A stretch of DNA of 64,000 nucleotides from Nitrosarchaeum koreense MY1. Its GTDB lineage: Archaea > Thermoproteota > Nitrososphaeria > Nitrososphaerales > Nitrosopumilaceae. This document shows, one piece after another, positions 49,281 to 58,293 of this stretch. A program made the translations under genes and the position numbers. A model generated the notes under the pieces. It saw only the letters and a list, made by a program, of their open reading frames with translations, was not told the origin of the DNA and did not search any database. The stretch spans positions 310,001-374,000 of the forward strand of contig NZ_AFPU01000001.1 of assembly GCF_000220175.1 (NCBI RefSeq), written 5' to 3'. Position 1 is the stretch's first letter. Each line of letters opens with the position of its first letter.

Positions 49281-50324
49281 TTATTCTTCAGAAATAATAC
49301 TCTGAATATTTTCATCAATTGCAACTTCTGCAATATCTCCTGAATATTCTATAATTCTCCTCAGATCTTCTAAAATAAATTTTATTACTGTTGAATTTTT
49401 TCCATTGTCGTTTATCTTTGACATAATTTCTTTTTCTTCCTCAATTATTTTGCTTACCTTTTCTGCAACATTTTCCGCTTTTTGAAAATCATGATTTTGA
49501 ACAGACATCATTGATTCTTCAAAAACTTCTAGTGCTTTTTCAGATAATTTTTTAATTTTTGATATGGTTTTTGGATCAATTTCATCTTCAATAAATTTAA
49601 TTCTCTTTGCAATTAGACTTGCGTGATCTCCTATTCTTTCTATTTTGCCTACTATAGTCCTATATTCAAGACAATCTGATGGTCGTTTTAACCCCATATC
49701 TTCAAGTATGCTTTGATTTTCAACTGCCAAAACTAAATTTCGCCGCATATAAAGTCCAAATCTATCTACTTCATCATCCATATTGATAACTTCATCTGCA
49801 TGTGGAGTGTCTTTTTCTTCTAAAGCCTCTATTGACTCTTTAATCATATTGATGGCCATTAGATGCATTCTCTTTAGTGCAGATTCAAATGATAATTCTG
49901 GCAATCTAGTTAAAATTTGAATAGTCATTGCCTCTGAACTAGATTCAACGATCTCGGTTCCTATCATAGATGAGTGAACCAGCTCTCGTACACTTCTTGA
50001 ATGTTCTGAAGGAATCTTCATACCTTTAGTTTTGATTTGAATTGTTTTATACCCTGCAAGATATGCCGCAATTATTTTTCTTTTAACTGATTCCCCTGAA
50101 TCTTTTTGACTAGAAATTATAGTGGCCGTAGTTTGATTTTTATCATTACCATGTTCTCTTGGAAATAGAGTTAATGATTTGTTTGAATTTTTTACTATAG
50201 TTACATTTTCTCCGACTTTAATTTTTAATTCCTCAATCCACTCTTTTGGCATTGATATGATGTATGTGGAACCTCCACTAAGCTGAATTTTCCTTGTTTG
50301 TTTAGTGTTTTCAGATAGTTTCAC
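49281..50324 (-). CDS. Phosphate uptake regulator: AbrB/SpoVT domain fused to PhoU
   Basis: A 347-residue protein. The N-terminal swapped-hairpin DNA-binding domain is RKIQLSGGSTYIISMPKEWIEELKIKVGENVTI. Two PhoU helical-bundle units follow (about 120-230 and 230-345), with YRTIVGKIERIGDHASLIAKRI as metal-binding E-x3-D-type motif. This archaeal architecture replaces PhoB/PhoR-like control by combining DNA binding and PhoU sensing. It is divergent from pstC, with a TTCTATATAG element between them. Confidence 0.9.
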   Translation of the reverse strand: MKLSENTKQTRKIQLSGGSTYIISMPKEWIEELKIKVGENVTIVKNSNKSLTLFPREHGNDKNQTTATIISSQKDSGESVKRKIIAAYLAGYKTIQIKTKGMKIPSEHSRSVRELVHSSMIGTEIVESSSEAMTIQILTRLPELSFESALKRMHLMAINMIKESIEALEEKDTPHADEVINMDDEVDRFGLYMRRNLVLAVENQSILEDMGLKRPSDCLEYRTIVGKIERIGDHASLIAKRIKFIEDEIDPKTISKIKKLSEKALEVFEESMMSVQNHDFQKAENVAEKVSKIIEEEKEIMSKINDNGKNSTVIKFILEDLRRIIEYSGDIAEVAIDENIQSIISEE

Positions 50325-50369
50325 TGTCTATTTTACAGAAATTTTACTAATTACAATTTAGTCGATAAA

Positions 50370-50379
50370 CTATATAGAA
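50370..50379 (-). promoter_or_regulatory. TTCTATATAG element between the AbrB-PhoU gene and pstC
   Basis: On the minus strand TTCTATATAG runs from 50379 to 50370, 46 bases upstream of the AbrB-PhoU start and 62 bases from the pstC start. Its shared location could let one regulator control both directions, possibly the AbrB-PhoU protein itself. Hypothesis only. Confidence 0.4.
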
Positions 50380-50440
50380 TTATGATCAACACGTAAAGTA
50401 TAGTGATATGCTAGATATCCAATTTTTTTAACAAAAAAAT

Positions 50441-51412
50441 GTGAATAAAGTAAATCTGAATATAAAACAAAGAAAAATAATTTCAGATAAAATATTCAAG
50501 ATCGGGGTTACTACTGCTGGTGCATATGTTTTGATAGTAGTTGTATTGATAGCATTTCAACTAGTCTCAGAATCATATCCTGTATGGGAGGAAGAAGGAT
50601 TGTCGTTTATCACAAAAACTGATTGGAATGCTGTGGAAGGCAGAGAATCATTTGGTGCATTACCTTACATTTTGGGTACATTGACTACATCTGCAATTGC
50701 AATGATGATCGGTGTTCCGCTAAGCATAGGAATTGCAATGTTTATCTCAGATGCCCCTCCTAAAATTGGAGCTCCTCTGGGATTTTTAGTAGAACTTTTA
50801 GCTGCAGTTCCAAGTGTAATTTATGGACTATGGGGATTGTATGTTTTTAGAATTTATTTTCGAGATTGGTTTGAAACTCCATTACATGATGCATTTGGAG
50901 ATAATATTTGGTTATTTTCTGGCAATCCATATGGATTGGATATTCTAACTGCAAGTGTTATACTCGCAATTATGATAATTCCAACAGTTTCTGCAGTATC
51001 TCGAGAGATAATGAAGGCTGTGCCTCAACAACAAAAGGAGGCAGCTTACATGCTTGGTGCAACAAAATGGGAGATGTTCAAACTTGCAATATTTCCATAT
51101 TCTAAAACTGGACTGATAGGTGCTTCTATTCTAGGTCTAGGCCGGGCTGTCGGCGAAACAATGGCAGTCACGATGCTAATTGGAAATGCAACTGGACTTG
51201 GTGCAATACCATCGTCGTTATTTGGTCCAAGTCAAACCATGTCAAGTATCATTGCAAATGAATTCGTTGAAGCATCACCTGCATCTATTCACATGCCTGC
51301 ACTAATTGGAATTGGGTTGATTCTTTTGTTAATTGCTATTGTGATTAATGTTGTTGCTCATTTGCTTGTAACAAGAATGTTAAAAATTAAAGAAGGTGCA
51401 ATTAATAATTGA
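50441..51412 (+). CDS. pstC: Phosphate ABC transporter permease PstC
   Basis: A 323-residue permease with six membrane helices. Conserved LLAAVPSVIYGLWGLYVF and EAAYMLGATKWEMFKLAIFPYSKTGL (EAA loop contacting PstB), then GRAVGETMAVTMLIGNA. The start is GTG. pstA overlaps its stop by 4 bases. Confidence 0.95.
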   Translation: MNKVNLNIKQRKIISDKIFKIGVTTAGAYVLIVVVLIAFQLVSESYPVWEEEGLSFITKTDWNAVEGRESFGALPYILGTLTTSAIAMMIGVPLSIGIAMFISDAPPKIGAPLGFLVELLAAVPSVIYGLWGLYVFRIYFRDWFETPLHDAFGDNIWLFSGNPYGLDILTASVILAIMIIPTVSAVSREIMKAVPQQQKEAAYMLGATKWEMFKLAIFPYSKTGLIGASILGLGRAVGETMAVTMLIGNATGLGAIPSSLFGPSQTMSSIIANEFVEASPASIHMPALIGIGLILLLIAIVINVVAHLLVTRMLKIKEGAINN

Positions 51413-52335
51413 ATGATATTCAAACCCGAAGACAAGAATATCGTTTATTATTCAAACAAAATGTTGCAAAAAGATTACTTGTAGATAAGATTGTTCGAAT
51501 AATTGTTTTTTCTTGTGTAATAATTGCTATTATTCCATTGGGTAGTATCTTAGTTGAAGTATTCAAAAATGGTATAACTGCAATTAGTATTGAATTTTTA
51601 ACTGAAACTCCTGGTTCTATTGGTTCTGGGGAAGGAGGAATAGGGCCTGCAATTCAAGGAACCTTGATAATTATTGGATTGTCTAGTTTAATTGGCGTTC
51701 CAATAGGTGTAATGTCTGGTATTTTTCTTTCTGAATATGGTGACAACAAGCTTGCAAGATCAGTTAGATTCTTTAATGATGTATTTATGGAATTTCCATC
51801 AATCATTCTTGGAATCTTTGCATTTTTGATAATTGTTTTAGTTCTTGGTCATTTCTCAGTTTGGGCTGGAGCATTTGCCTTGTCCTTGATAATGTTTCCA
51901 ATTGTTGCGCGAACTACAGAAGAGTCATTGAAAATGGTACCAACTACTTATCGAGAAGCTGGAACTGCATTAGGACTAAAAAAATGGATTATTACATTTA
52001 GAATTGTAATCTCTGCTGCAAAGAGCGGTATGATTACTGGAATACTACTTTCTGTATCTCGAATTGGTGGTGAAACTGCTCCATTAATTATGACAATTCT
52101 TGGAAGTAGTCAATTCTTTAGCAGTATGGATACTCCAATGGATGCTTTACCTTTGAGAATATGGCGGCTCTCTTTATTGCCTTATGATAGTGCCCAACTT
52201 CAGGGATGGGGGGCTGCATTAGTTTTGATTATGATTATACTTGGAATTAATTTGGGAGTCAGATATTATTTTTCAAATAAAAAAAATCTACTCTTTGGTA
52301 AATTCATCAAACAGAGGAGTAATGCTATAAAATGA
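51409..52335 (+). CDS. pstA: Phosphate ABC transporter permease PstA
   Basis: A 308-residue permease. Conserved [35 protein letters not shown] (EAA loop) and [13 protein letters not shown]. The TTG start overlaps pstC by 4 bases and pstB overlaps its end by 4, so the operon is translationally coupled. Confidence 0.95.
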   Translation: MNDIQTRRQEYRLLFKQNVAKRLLVDKIVRIIVFSCVIIAIIPLGSILVEVFKNGITAISIEFLTETPGSIGSGEGGIGPAIQGTLIIIGLSSLIGVPIGVMSGIFLSEYGDNKLARSVRFFNDVFMEFPSIILGIFAFLIIVLVLGHFSVWAGAFALSLIMFPIVARTTEESLKMVPTTYREAGTALGLKKWIITFRIVISAAKSGMITGILLSVSRIGGETAPLIMTILGSSQFFSSMDTPMDALPLRIWRLSLLPYDSAQLQGWGAALVLIMIILGINLGVRYYFSNKKNLLFGKFIKQRSNAIK

Positions 52336-53165
52336 CTGCATTGAGTACAAAATCAACTGATATGACAACCTCTAATCTTACTAATATCGATTCAAAATCT
52401 ATTGAATCAAAATACAAAATGATTACAGAAAATGTTACAGTAAGTTATGATGGTATAGAAGCAGTGAAAAATGTTACAATGAAATTCAAAGAAAAATCTG
52501 TTACAGCATTAATCGGCCCATCTGGTTGTGGAAAAACTACATTTCTTCGGTGTTTAAACAGAATGCATGATATGACAAAAAATGCCAAAGTTACAGGTAA
52601 AGTCATGATTGATGATATTGATCTTTATTCAAAAGATATAGATCCAATTTATCACCGAAGAAAAGTTGGAATGGTTTTCCAAAAACCAAATCCGTTTCCA
52701 ACAATGTCCATTTATGATAATGTAACTGCAGGACTCCGACTAAATGGAGTTCGTGATAAACGAATTCTCGATGAAATTGTTGAGGATTCTTTGAAGATGG
52801 CTTATCTATGGGATGAAGTAAAAAATGATCTTAAAAAATCTGCCATTGAATTATCTGGTGGTCAACAACAACGTCTTTGTATTGCTAGAGCACTTGCTAT
52901 ACAACCTGAAGTGTTATTGATGGATGAACCTGCATCAGCACTTGACCCAATTGCCACTCAAAAAATTGAAGAAACAATCACAGAATTAAAAAAAGATTAT
53001 GCTATAATCATTGTAACTCATAATATGCAACAAGCAATACGTGTTTCAGATTATACTGGATTTATGTATCTAGGTGACCTGATAGAATTTCGTGAAACAA
53101 AGAAACTATTTACAGATCCTAAAGATGAACTAACCGCAAAATATGTGCAAGGACACTTTGGTTAA
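52332..53165 (+). CDS. pstB: Phosphate ABC transporter ATPase PstB
   Basis: A 277-residue ATPase that powers PstC/PstA. Walker [10 protein letters not shown] (residues 62-70), Q-loop [18 protein letters not shown], signature [10 protein letters not shown] and Walker [14 protein letters not shown]. The [12 protein letters not shown]-type segment is diagnostic for PstB. About 30 extra N-terminal residues precede the domain. phoU follows with no gap. Confidence 0.96.
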   Translation: MTALSTKSTDMTTSNLTNIDSKSIESKYKMITENVTVSYDGIEAVKNVTMKFKEKSVTALIGPSGCGKTTFLRCLNRMHDMTKNAKVTGKVMIDDIDLYSKDIDPIYHRRKVGMVFQKPNPFPTMSIYDNVTAGLRLNGVRDKRILDEIVEDSLKMAYLWDEVKNDLKKSAIELSGGQQQRLCIARALAIQPEVLLMDEPASALDPIATQKIEETITELKKDYAIIIVTHNMQQAIRVSDYTGFMYLGDLIEFRETKKLFTDPKDELTAKYVQGHFG

Positions 53166-53849
53166 ATGACTCGTTTAATAGATCCATCACTACACAAATT
53201 GTCATTTATCATGTCTGAAATGGGTGATATGGTAATTGAATCCATCTCTTTGGCTATTGATTCGTATCTGACAGGAACAAATACAAAAGATCAAGTTCTC
53301 AAATTATCTGATTCTATACGTGTAAAATACTATGAAGTGGAAGATCTCACATTTGACATGCTATTAAAATATCAACCTGTTGCAGATGACTTTAGATTAA
53401 TTCGTTCGTCTACAGAAATTTCATACGCGTTTTCTAGATTTGGAAGGTATGCTTATGATATCACTCTTGTTCGTGATTTGTTTGGTGATGTATCTGAATG
53501 CACCAATGCATCCCTTGTTGAATCTACAAAAAAAGTAAAGCACATGATCAAAGAAGCTGTTTTATCCTTTGCTGAATTGGATATACGAAAAGCTATTGAA
53601 ATTAGAGAAGATGAAAAATTCATTGATCGAATTTATCGTGAAAGATTACCAAAACTTATAGAATCTACTAATACTAGATGTGCTCTTGCTGAAGCCCTTT
53701 TGTTGAGATATTTAGAACGAATTGGTGATCATGCAGTATTCATGAGTGATGCAATTAATTACATTGTTACTGGCAAACACCGTCCAACCGATGAAAGAAT
53801 CGCTTCACATACAAAAACCGAACACGATTCAAGTTCTAATCCTAATTAA
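53166..53849 (+). CDS. phoU: PhoU-family phosphate regulator
   Basis: A 227-residue PhoU protein formed of two three-helix bundles (about 8-105 and 110-205). Family residues appear as DLTFDMLLKYQPVADDFRLI, and LLLRYLERIGDHAVFMSDAI carries the metal ligands. It begins directly after pstB and probably restrains Pst transport when phosphate is plentiful. Confidence 0.92.
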   Translation: MTRLIDPSLHKLSFIMSEMGDMVIESISLAIDSYLTGTNTKDQVLKLSDSIRVKYYEVEDLTFDMLLKYQPVADDFRLIRSSTEISYAFSRFGRYAYDITLVRDLFGDVSECTNASLVESTKKVKHMIKEAVLSFAELDIRKAIEIREDEKFIDRIYRERLPKLIESTNTRCALAEALLLRYLERIGDHAVFMSDAINYIVTGKHRPTDERIASHTKTEHDSSSNPN

Positions 53850-53945
53850 TTTTTGATATCTCTACTACTGTAAAAATTTGTAGATCTTAAAATTATACTC
53901 CTATCTAGATAACAGTTTTAATGTACATCCATTTTCACTGAATTC

Positions 53946-54575
53946 ATGGGACATATGTTTTCATGGATGAAATCCAATGACAAACAACTTTTAAAAATTT
54001 TTAATGATCTAGCAAAAAAAGCCGTAGAGACTGCAGAAGCATTGGTTGTATTATTTTCAGATCTTAATAATGTTCAACAACATGAAATAATAAAAAAGCT
54101 TGAAAGTGAGGCAGATATTCTTACTCGAGATATTTTTGCTGAATTAAATAAAACATTCATCACTCCTTTTGATCGTGAAGACATGCAAAGAATTGCTTCA
54201 AAAATAGACGATGTAATTGATTTCATGGATGGAATTTCTGCACGAACACATAGTTACAAAATTACTACTGCTCCACCATACACATTAGAAATAGCAAAAG
54301 AGCTTGTCAATGCAACAAAAGAAGTTGAATACATGGTTTCAAAATTAAGAAACATCAAAAATACTAAAGATATGATAACTCACTGTCGAAATACTAGCGT
54401 AATTGAGCACACTGTAGATGATTTGTATAGAAAATCTATTGAAAAACTCTTTGAGAGTAATGATCCTATAACTATCATCAAACTAAAAGATATCTATGAA
54501 ACAATGGAAACTGCATCTGATAGATGTGTGGATGTTGCAGATGTCATTGAAGACATAGTTCTGAAATACGGTTAG
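53946..54575 (+). CDS. DUF47 (PhoU-like) regulator of PiT
   Basis: A 209-residue PhoU-like protein of the DUF47 family, with SDLNNVQQHEIIKKLESEADILTRDIF, TFITPFDREDMQRIASKIDDVIDFMDG and TASDRCVDVADVIEDIV. Members of this family are nearly always next to PiT and are thought to control it. The PiT gene begins 7 bases later. An ATG 9 bases downstream is an alternative start. Confidence 0.92.
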   Translation: MGHMFSWMKSNDKQLLKIFNDLAKKAVETAEALVVLFSDLNNVQQHEIIKKLESEADILTRDIFAELNKTFITPFDREDMQRIASKIDDVIDFMDGISARTHSYKITTAPPYTLEIAKELVNATKEVEYMVSKLRNIKNTKDMITHCRNTSVIEHTVDDLYRKSIEKLFESNDPITIIKLKDIYETMETASDRCVDVADVIEDIVLKYG

Positions 54576-54582
54576 TGGTATT

Positions 54583-55569
54583 ATGTATGAACTTGCTATC
54601 GGTGCCATAATAGTAGCCCTGACTTTTGATTTTATCAATGGTTTTCATGATGCAGCAAATTCTATTGCAACAGTTGTTGGAACTAGAGTACTAAAACCTC
54701 TTCATGCTGTAACTCTTGCAGCAATTGCTAACTTTGTTGGACCATTTCTTTTTGGAGTAGCAGTTGCAACTACAATTGGAAAAGGAATCATTGATCCTGA
54801 TTTTGTCACAATTCATATTGTGATGGCAGCACTGTTTGGTGCAATTGTATGGAATTTAATTACTTGGTGGTTGGGACTTCCTTCTTCAAGTAGTCATGCA
54901 CTTGTTGGTGGTATTATTGGTGCAGGTCTTGCAGGTGCAGGATCTCACGCAATAATTTTTAGTGGATTAGAAAAAGTAGTTACAGGAATCCTTGTTTCTC
55001 CTGTAGTTGGATTGATTGGTGCGTTTTTACTTGCATCATTAATTGTCAGAGCATTTGCAAACAAAAACCCCGCTAATGTGAATTCTGCTTTTGGTAAATT
55101 GCAACTAGTGTCTGCAACTTATTTTTCACTTACTCATGGTGCAAATGATGGCCAAAAAACTATGGGAATAATTGTTTTAATTTTGTTGACTGAAGGAATT
55201 CTGACAACTTTTGAAGTGCCTTTCTGGGTGATATTGATTGCAGCAGTAGCAATTAGTCTTGGCACATTTTTTGGCGGATGGAGAATTGTAAAAACAATGG
55301 GGGCAAGAATAACACAGCTAAAGCCATACCAAGGATTTGCAGCTGAAACCAGTGGAGCTACCATCTTAGCTATTTTGGCTCATATTGGAATTCCTGCCAG
55401 TACAACTCATGCAATTTCTGGCTCAATCATGGGTGCAGGTGCAGTTAGACGTCTTTCTGCAGTTAGATGGGGAATAGGTAAAAGAATAGTGTGGGCTTGG
55501 ATTATTACAATTCCTGCAAGTGCTGTAATTGCATATGCTATCATGCTTCTATTCAATTTTTTTATGTAA
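54583..55569 (+). CDS. pit: Low-affinity inorganic phosphate transporter PiT
   Basis: A 328-residue membrane protein with about ten helices and two inverted PHO4 repeats: DFINGFHDAANSIATVVGTR and SLTHGANDGQKTMGIIVL. GLPSSSSHALVGGIIGAG and GIPASTTHAISGSIMGAG are the matching second halves. It moves phosphate with H+ or Na+. Arsenate would also enter by this route. Confidence 0.96.
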   Translation: MYELAIGAIIVALTFDFINGFHDAANSIATVVGTRVLKPLHAVTLAAIANFVGPFLFGVAVATTIGKGIIDPDFVTIHIVMAALFGAIVWNLITWWLGLPSSSSHALVGGIIGAGLAGAGSHAIIFSGLEKVVTGILVSPVVGLIGAFLLASLIVRAFANKNPANVNSAFGKLQLVSATYFSLTHGANDGQKTMGIIVLILLTEGILTTFEVPFWVILIAAVAISLGTFFGGWRIVKTMGARITQLKPYQGFAAETSGATILAILAHIGIPASTTHAISGSIMGAGAVRRLSAVRWGIGKRIVWAWIITIPASAVIAYAIMLLFNFFM

Positions 55570-55670
55570 TCTGAAATTCTGAGATGATGTGTAATGAAAA
55601 ATTCTAATTATGTATGTGAAATGTATATAGAACATAATTTCAAAAATACATTTTTCTAAACATTATTTGT

Positions 55671-55889
55671 ATGTTAATTATTTTACTAAATCATATTTTT
55701 TTATTTTTTTACATGTTATTTGTAAATTATATAGAATACTCTTTTAGATCATATATTGATAAACTAATCGTGCATAAAATTAAATGCAAAAAGTGTGGAA
55801 GTATGGAAACCGAAATTCTACGAAGAGGAAAATTTTCTAAGGATGTAATATTTTGCCCATCTTGTGATGATATTTGTAATAGGATTTAA
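55671..55889 (+). CDS. Small membrane-anchored zinc ribbon (putative)
   Basis: A 72-residue frame with a hydrophobic N-terminus (about 1-22) and a C-terminal zinc ribbon (IKCKKCGSMETEILRRG, then CPSCDDIC). A TTTTTCTAAAC box lies 26 bases before the ATG at 55671. A GTG at 55770 would give a soluble 39-residue ribbon alone. Two TATATAGAA-like sites surround or fall within it. Function unknown. Confidence 0.5.
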   Translation: MLIILLNHIFLFFYMLFVNYIEYSFRSYIDKLIVHKIKCKKCGSMETEILRRGKFSKDVIFCPSCDDICNRI

Positions 55890-55898
55890 TGATGTGAT

Positions 55899-55908
55899 TT
55901 CTATATAG
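55899..55908 (+). promoter_or_regulatory. TTCTATATAG element downstream of the zinc-ribbon gene
   Basis: A further exact copy of the element found upstream of pstS. Here it lies between the small zinc-ribbon gene and the convergent HxlR-type regulator, so it is not in an obvious promoter. It may mark an undetected small RNA or be chance. Confidence 0.25.
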
Positions 55909-55966
55909 ATTATGAAATTTATCGTGGTTCAAAATACATCATTTTTTCAAAACAGTTTTTCAAGAT

Positions 55967-56341
55967 TTACTTTGACCATTTTTTCATCCAATTAAGGAGA
56001 TCAGTAATTGATTCAATTAGTTCTTGTCCCTTTTGCGTTAGTCTGTATTCTACTCGTGGAGGTACTTCCGCAAATGTCTCTCTAGTCAGAATCCCCTCAG
56101 AAACAAGTTCAGATAATCTTGTGGATAATGTCTTACTGCTAATTCCTTTAAGGGATTTTTTGAACTGTTTGTGTCTTACTGGTTCAGTTGTACAGCATAG
56201 AGGAAATAGAATTTCAAGTGTTGCTCTCTTTGTTATCAAATCTCGTATGGTAGAAGTTTCTTTTAGTAATTTTGATACATCATAACCATCAAATTCACAT
56301 TTGTTTGCAATTACAGGTAGCTTTTTTCTATTAGTTTCCAT
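55967..56341 (-). CDS. HxlR-type winged-helix transcriptional regulator of the arsenic cluster
   Basis: A 124-residue winged-helix protein: LEILFPLCCTTEPVRHKQFKKSLKGISSKTLSTRLSELVSEGIL, then RVEYRLTQKGQELIESI for the wing, typical of the HxlR family. It has Cys15, and Cys48-Cys49 at the end of a helix, which might sense As(III), as Cys residues do in ArsR proteins; this is inference. It is divergent from arsM, and a palindromic site lies between. Confidence 0.88.
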   Translation of the reverse strand: METNRKKLPVIANKCEFDGYDVSKLLKETSTIRDLITKRATLEILFPLCCTTEPVRHKQFKKSLKGISSKTLSTRLSELVSEGILTRETFAEVPPRVEYRLTQKGQELIESITDLLNWMKKWSK

Positions 56342-56381
56342 GTTTACACTAACTTCATTAGTTTCTACTTGACAACTTTAA

Positions 56382-56400
56382 TAGTTTACCTAGTAAACTA
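56382..56400. promoter_or_regulatory. 19-bp palindromic operator upstream of arsM
   Basis: TAGTTTAC (56382-56389) and GTAAACTA (56393-56400) are perfect 8-base arms around CTA. The site ends 4 bases before the arsM ATG and lies just after a TTTAAT box (about 56376), so a bound repressor would block start of transcription. A further GTTTAC half-site (56342-56347) adjoins the regulator's own start codon, suggesting autoregulation. Confidence 0.7.
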
Positions 56401-56404
56401 TCAT

Positions 56405-57163
56405 ATGGAACAATCAATCAAAGAAGAGATCAAAAAAAGATATTCAAAGATAGCAGTTACTGGAAATACAAATTGTTGTTGTATGCCTGGGGAGTGTAAA
56501 TCAGGAGATTCTCCAATTGATGCAACAAAATTAATTGGTTATGCACAAAAAGAACTTGAATCAATCCCACAAGAAGCAATTTTGGGAGTTGGGTGTGGAG
56601 CCCCGTTAAATTACCTTGAACTTAAAGAAGGAGAGATTGTTGTTGATTTGGGTTCAGGTGCAGGAATCGACATATTTTTAGCTGCAAAAAAAGTATCAAA
56701 TTCAGGCAAAGCCATTGGAATTGATATGACAGATCAGATGTTGGAAAAAGCTAGAGAAAATGCTCTAAATGGAAATTATTCTAATGTGGAATTTAGAAAA
56801 GGAGACATTGAAGAAAACATCCCACTAAACAATAACTCTGTGGATGCTGTGATTAGCAATTGTGTTATCAATCTAACGACAAACAAAACAAATGCGTTCA
56901 AGGAAGTTTTTAGAATTTTAAAAAATGAAGGGAGAATGGTAATATCTGATCTAATAACTGATGTAGAGATATCACCAAATCAGATAAACTCTGAACAGTG
57001 GTGTGAATGTATTGATGGTGCCTTGACTAAAGAAAATTATATCTCATCAATGAAACAAGCAGGTTTTGAAAAGATTGAGATCTTGGAAGAAAGAGTATAC
57101 ATGGAAAGAGAAAAAGTAAATGGAAGAAGAATTACAAGTCTAGTGATAAAGGCGATTAAGTAA
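56405..57163 (+). CDS. arsM: Arsenite S-adenosylmethionine methyltransferase ArsM
   Basis: A 252-residue SAM-dependent enzyme that methylates As(III). Three conserved Cys match the ArsM set: GVGCGAP (Cys64), ISNCVINL (Cys153) and WCECIDGAL (Cys202, with Cys200 nearby). The SAM motif is VVDLGSGAGIDIFLAA. An N-terminal CCC cluster (residues 24-26) is also present. The ATG at 56405 is chosen since it follows the operator; the frame extends upstream to 56369, but that would cross the operator. Confidence 0.95.
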   Translation: MEQSIKEEIKKRYSKIAVTGNTNCCCMPGECKSGDSPIDATKLIGYAQKELESIPQEAILGVGCGAPLNYLELKEGEIVVDLGSGAGIDIFLAAKKVSNSGKAIGIDMTDQMLEKARENALNGNYSNVEFRKGDIEENIPLNNNSVDAVISNCVINLTTNKTNAFKEVFRILKNEGRMVISDLITDVEISPNQINSEQWCECIDGALTKENYISSMKQAGFEKIEILEERVYMEREKVNGRRITSLVIKAIK

Positions 57164-57171
57164 TTTAAAAC

Positions 57172-57573
57172 ATGACAAAAAAAATTCTTTTTGTATGTGT
57201 TGAAAATGCTGGAAGAAGCCAAATGGCTGAAGCATTTTTTAAAAAATTCATGCCAAAAGGCTTTGAAGTTATTAGTGCAGGAACAAAGCCTAGTGATAAA
57301 GTAAATCCCATTGTTTTACAAGCAATGAATGAAATTGGTATTGATATGAAAAATCAAACTCCAAAAACTATCTCACAACAGATAATATCTGAATCTGAAA
57401 AAGCTGTAAACATGGGATGTATAGACCAAGAGTCATGTCCTGCGCTATTTCTAAAAGATGTTCTTGATTGGCAAATCCCTGATCCTAAAGGAAAACCAAT
57501 TGAACAAGTAAGAGAAATTCGTGATCAGATTAAATCAAAGGTGATGGATTTGATCAAATCATTTGAGGAATAG
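57172..57573 (+). CDS. arsC: Thioredoxin-coupled arsenate reductase ArsC
   Basis: A 133-residue low-molecular-weight phosphatase-like arsenate reductase. The nucleophile Cys9 is in the P-loop CVENAGRS; resolving Cys83 and Cys89 (MGCIDQESCP) match the three-Cys cascade of the pI258-type enzyme; the general acid Asp lies in IPDPKG. It reduces As(V) to As(III), the substrate for ArsM and the aquaporin. It begins 8 bases after arsM. Confidence 0.95.
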   Translation: MTKKILFVCVENAGRSQMAEAFFKKFMPKGFEVISAGTKPSDKVNPIVLQAMNEIGIDMKNQTPKTISQQIISESEKAVNMGCIDQESCPALFLKDVLDWQIPDPKGKPIEQVREIRDQIKSKVMDLIKSFEE

Positions 57574-57578
57574 AACTA

Positions 57579-58244
57579 ATGACTTATTCTAACTTGCAAA
57601 TTTTCATCGTAGAATTAATTGGTACTTTTATTCTTGTTGTATTTGCAACTGGTTCTATTGTGTATGATGTGCAAACTGGTGGAACACTTGGAATTGCTTT
57701 TGCAGCCGTTGCACCATTTATCGCATTAATTATTGGGATTTACTGTTTTGGTAAAGTGTCACTAGCTCATTTTAATCCGGCAGTGACTATTGGTTTTTAC
57801 ATCACTGGACATATCTCTAAAATTCAGATAGTAATTTATTTTACAGCTGAGATCATTGGCGCATTACTTGGTTCATTGTTTGTTTTGACCTTTATTGGAA
57901 CAGAAGCAAATCTTGGTGCAAACGCACCTAATCCTGATTTCTCAATGTCTCTGGTATTTCCCGTTGAGGTTTTAGCATCTGCTTTACTTATGACTGTAAT
58001 CTTTACTGTAGTTTACACAAAAGGATTACGAGGATTCGGAGGAATAGTAATTGGTGGGATTGTCGGGCTGGATATCTTTTTTTTGGCTTTTATCTCAGGC
58101 GCGTCTATGAATCCTGCAAGGGCATTGGCACCTGCATTGTTTTCTGGAGTGTTTGAAAATTTATGGTTATATTGGACTGCTCCATATGTCGGAACTGTAA
58201 TTACTGCATTTTTATTTAGAAACAAATTTCGTAACCAAAAATAG
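57579..58244 (+). CDS. Aquaporin/MIP channel, likely arsenite exit channel
   Basis: A 221-residue channel with six helices and the two NPA half-helices HFNPAVT and MNPARA. The position six bases after arsC in a cluster that has no ArsB or Acr3 pump suggests arsenite leaves through this channel, as described for AqpS of Sinorhizobium. The MIP family is certain; the arsenite role is inference from context. Confidence 0.92.
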   Translation: MTYSNLQIFIVELIGTFILVVFATGSIVYDVQTGGTLGIAFAAVAPFIALIIGIYCFGKVSLAHFNPAVTIGFYITGHISKIQIVIYFTAEIIGALLGSLFVLTFIGTEANLGANAPNPDFSMSLVFPVEVLASALLMTVIFTVVYTKGLRGFGGIVIGGIVGLDIFFLAFISGASMNPARALAPALFSGVFENLWLYWTAPYVGTVITAFLFRNKFRNQK

Positions 58245-58293
58245 CCTTCTAGCAATTATTACGAATAATAATGACCAAAAATAGAGTTGATTA

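Noticed and set aside
55571-55660. A C/D-box small RNA after the PiT gene (GATGATG and CTGA-like boxes)
   Set aside because: Box spacing and order do not fit a C/D guide RNA, and the AT-rich sequence gives such matches by chance.
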